Assembly (NCBI GenBank): GCA_015075645.1
Contig: JABTUF010000003.1
Coordinates: forward strand, 1 to 64,000
DNA: 64,000 nt
DNA from: Burkholderiales bacterium
GTDB lineage: Bacteria; Pseudomonadota; Gammaproteobacteria; Burkholderiales; Casimicrobiaceae
Direction of reading: 5' to 3'
Position numbers and translations under genes: made by a program. Below the pieces are notes generated by a model. The model saw only the letters and a list, made by a program, of their open reading frames with translations. It had not been told where the DNA came from and ran no database searches. Positions 62,320-64,000 of the stretch are shown here, piece after piece. The number at the start of each line of letters is the position of its first letter. Position 1 is the first letter of the stretch.

Positions 62320-63276
62320 ATGACGGCTGGGAAGCGCGGGCCTTCGTCGCGTACGCGACGTCAGCTGGTGCTGGGGGCCGCCGCTGCGGCGGCGCTCGGC
62401 ACGTCGGCCGCGCGGGCCCAGGCGAAGGGCGGCACGATCCGTCTCGTCGTCGGATTCGTGCCGGGCGGCGCCGCCGACCGGGTGGCGCGCGTCCTCGCGC
62501 CGGAACTCGCGCAGGCGACCGGTCGCGGCGCGATCGTCGAGAACGTTCCCGGAGCGAACAGCGCGCGCGCGATCGCACGCGTCGCCGCGAGCGAGCCGAA
62601 CGGTGACGTGCTGCTGTTCGCGACGTCGGCGATCGCCCATCCGGACAACGCCGCGGCGATCGAGGCGCTCAGGCCGGTGATCGCGACGTCGACCTCGCCG
62701 ATGGTGCTGATCGTGCGTTCGTCGCTGCCGGTGCACACCGCGGCCGAATTCGCGCACTACGCGAAGTCGCATCCGGGCATCACCTACGGATCCGCGGGCG
62801 TCGGCAACGCGACGCACCTGTGCGCGGAGGAGTTGATGGCGCGCCTCGGCGTCGAGGCGCTGCACGTCCCCTATCAGGGATCGGGCGCTGCCCTCAACGA
62901 CCTGCTCGGCGGTCGCATCGACTTCCTGACGGCCGGCGCGTCGGCCTCTCTCACGCATCACGACCGCATTCGCGCGCTCGCGGTGACGACGGCGAAGCGC
63001 TCCACCCTGACCGACCTCGACCGATTGCCGACGATCGCCGAGACGATCGCCCCCGGTTTCGATTTCGGACTCTGGCAGGCGGTCTGGGCGCCCGCCGCAA
63101 TGTCCGACCGCGATGTCGACGGCCTGAACGCGCTGTTCCGCACGCTGCTCACGCTGGCGCCGGTGCGTCAGGCGCTCTCCGATGTCGGCGCCGAGGTCCT
63201 CGCGAGTTCGCCGCAGGGCGCGCTCGGCCTGTACCGGACCGAACTCGAGCGCTACCGCAAGCGTTCATCCACCTGA
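62320..63276 (+). CDS. Tripartite tricarboxylate transporter (Bug) receptor 2
   Basis: 318 residues, ATG 62320. Twin-arginine-like signal (RTRRQLVLGAAAAAALGTSAARAQ), then IRLVVGFVPGGAADRVARVLAPEL, VENVPGANSARAIARVAASEPNGDVLLFAT, YGSAGVGNATHLCAEELMA and LHVPYQGSGAALNDLLGGRIDF. An orphan periplasmic receptor; its position after codA leaves a link with pyrimidine salvage possible but unproven. Confidence 0.92.
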   Translation: MTAGKRGPSSRTRRQLVLGAAAAAALGTSAARAQAKGGTIRLVVGFVPGGAADRVARVLAPELAQATGRGAIVENVPGANSARAIARVAASEPNGDVLLFATSAIAHPDNAAAIEALRPVIATSTSPMVLIVRSSLPVHTAAEFAHYAKSHPGITYGSAGVGNATHLCAEELMARLGVEALHVPYQGSGAALNDLLGGRIDFLTAGASASLTHHDRIRALAVTTAKRSTLTDLDRLPTIAETIAPGFDFGLWQAVWAPAAMSDRDVDGLNALFRTLLTLAPVRQALSDVGAEVLASSPQGALGLYRTELERYRKRSST

Positions 63277-63346
63277 ACGACGTGCTTCCGATGATCGACG
63301 GCGCGCGCGATGGGCGGAGGGCTCCGTTTCGCGGCACGGTGAGGCG

Positions 63347-64000
63347 ATGACGCCGCCGCGCGGTGACTTCCACGAACGGCTGCTTCGCCACGCGGCGTAC
63401 ACGCCCGACGCGCCCGCGCTCGTCCACGCCGGCGAAACGCTGACCTACGCGGCGCTCGCGGCCGAGGTGGACGCCCTGGCTCTCGCGCTCGCCGCCCGGG
63501 GGCTCGGCGCGGGCGCGTTCGTGGCGCTGACCGCGCGCCGCGAGATCGACCACGCGCTCGCGACGCTGGCGCTGATGGTCCTCGGACTGCCGCAGGTGGC
63601 GCTCGGATCGCGCGACCCGGGCGCGATGCGCGCACGGCTCGCATCGCGCGTCGGCGTCACGGCCGTGCTCGGCGATCGCCCGGAGGACGCCGTTCCGGGC
63701 GTGCGCTGGCTCGACCTCGAAGGCATCCTTCGCGCTGCGCGCGGCCGGTCGCATCGCGGGACGGCGTTGCCCCCGCCCTCCGGCGCGTCGACGCTGCATT
63801 TCACCGGTTCGGGCACGACCGGCGAACCCAAGATCGTGGCGTTCAGCGAACGGCAGCTCGCGATGCACGCCGAGACGCACGTCGGGTGCGATGGCCGGCG
63901 CGTGCTGCGGCCCGCGCACATCGAATACAACAACTCGCGTCGCCAGCGGCTGTACACGCTGTGGCGGGGATCGGCCTGTCTATTCGCCGACGAACACTGC
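63347..64000 (+). CDS. AMP-forming acyl/aryl-CoA ligase-like protein (cut by the window edge)
   Basis: 218 residues visible, ATG 63347 after GAGGC. LLRHAAYTPDAPALVHAGETLTYAALAAEVDALALALAARGLGAG is the N-terminal ANL domain, and LHFTGSGTTGEPKIVAFSE the ATP-binding P-loop motif. No stop codon before 64000. The product belongs to the ANL superfamily; the substrate cannot be deduced. Confidence 0.85.
   Translation, partial: MTPPRGDFHERLLRHAAYTPDAPALVHAGETLTYAALAAEVDALALALAARGLGAGAFVALTARREIDHALATLALMVLGLPQVALGSRDPGAMRARLASRVGVTAVLGDRPEDAVPGVRWLDLEGILRAARGRSHRGTALPPPSGASTLHFTGSGTTGEPKIVAFSERQLAMHAETHVGCDGRRVLRPAHIEYNNSRRQRLYTLWRGSACLFADEHC

Overview
The window comes from a high-GC proteobacterium, most likely a betaproteobacterium of the Burkholderiales type. 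The evidence is two tripartite-tricarboxylate (Bug) receptors, a DinB carrying the insertion I associate with Burkholderiales, short palindromic REP-like repeats, and strongly GC-ended codons in all long genes. It has two halves: an accessory mosaic (about 1-26.6 kb) and ordinary chromosome (about 26.6-64 kb). No rRNA, tRNA or CRISPR array was recognised.

Accessory half. Positions 1-1784 and 9357 to about 19163 are an integron gene-cassette array with 19 recognisable attC sites. No integrase gene is in the window. Cassettes encode small membrane or unknown proteins, a DUF4160/DUF2442 pair, a DUF1353 exported protein, a TIR/deoxyribosyltransferase-like protein, a RelA/SpoT-type (p)ppGpp synthetase, a DUF433/PIN-like pair, an RHH/RelE pair, an HNH endonuclease with homing-type repeats, and HicB/HicA. 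Ten cassettes are near-identical copies of one ~433-bp unit with no conserved reading frame; they are mosaic with respect to each other. The array is interrupted at 1844-8835 by an IS66 element, the broken 3' end of a conjugative-element traD plus its downstream membrane-protein gene, a 755-residue P-loop GTPase gene with an unusual operator-like promoter, and an IS3-family remnant. It ends at 19164-26191 in a nested transposon: an IS1634-like element (copy A) holds a second IS1634-like copy (B, 6-bp target duplication) and a second IS66 element (8-bp target duplication). Fragments of an addiction-module antitoxin and an NTF2-like gene follow.

Chromosomal half. 26.6-34 kb holds mostly small single genes: an amidohydrolase split by an in-frame TAG, a metallo-beta-lactamase-fold protein, tautomerase, DUF302, a methyltransferase, YciI, diaminopropionate ammonia-lyase, VOC, DUF1330 and a lipoprotein. 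34.6-42.2 kb carries prfC, a secreted subtilase, dinB and a 2,4-dienoyl-CoA reductase-like gene. A leader of about 1 kb with small ORFs and many perfect hairpins (42.5-43.4 kb) precedes a BMP-type (nucleoside-like) ABC transporter (43.5-48.1 kb). A LacI-type regulator (48.1-49.2 kb) is divergent from a seven-gene operon with two sulfatase-family enzymes, a Bug receptor and a complete sugar-type ABC transporter (49.3-57.7 kb); a LacI-like palindrome lies between them. The last block (57.7-62.2 kb) encodes a probable URC uracil-degradation set (urc1-like GTP cyclohydrolase II homologue, DUF1688/urc4, upp) with cytosine deaminase, followed by a second Bug receptor and the start of an AMP-forming ligase.

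All calls come from reading the sequence; no database search was run.
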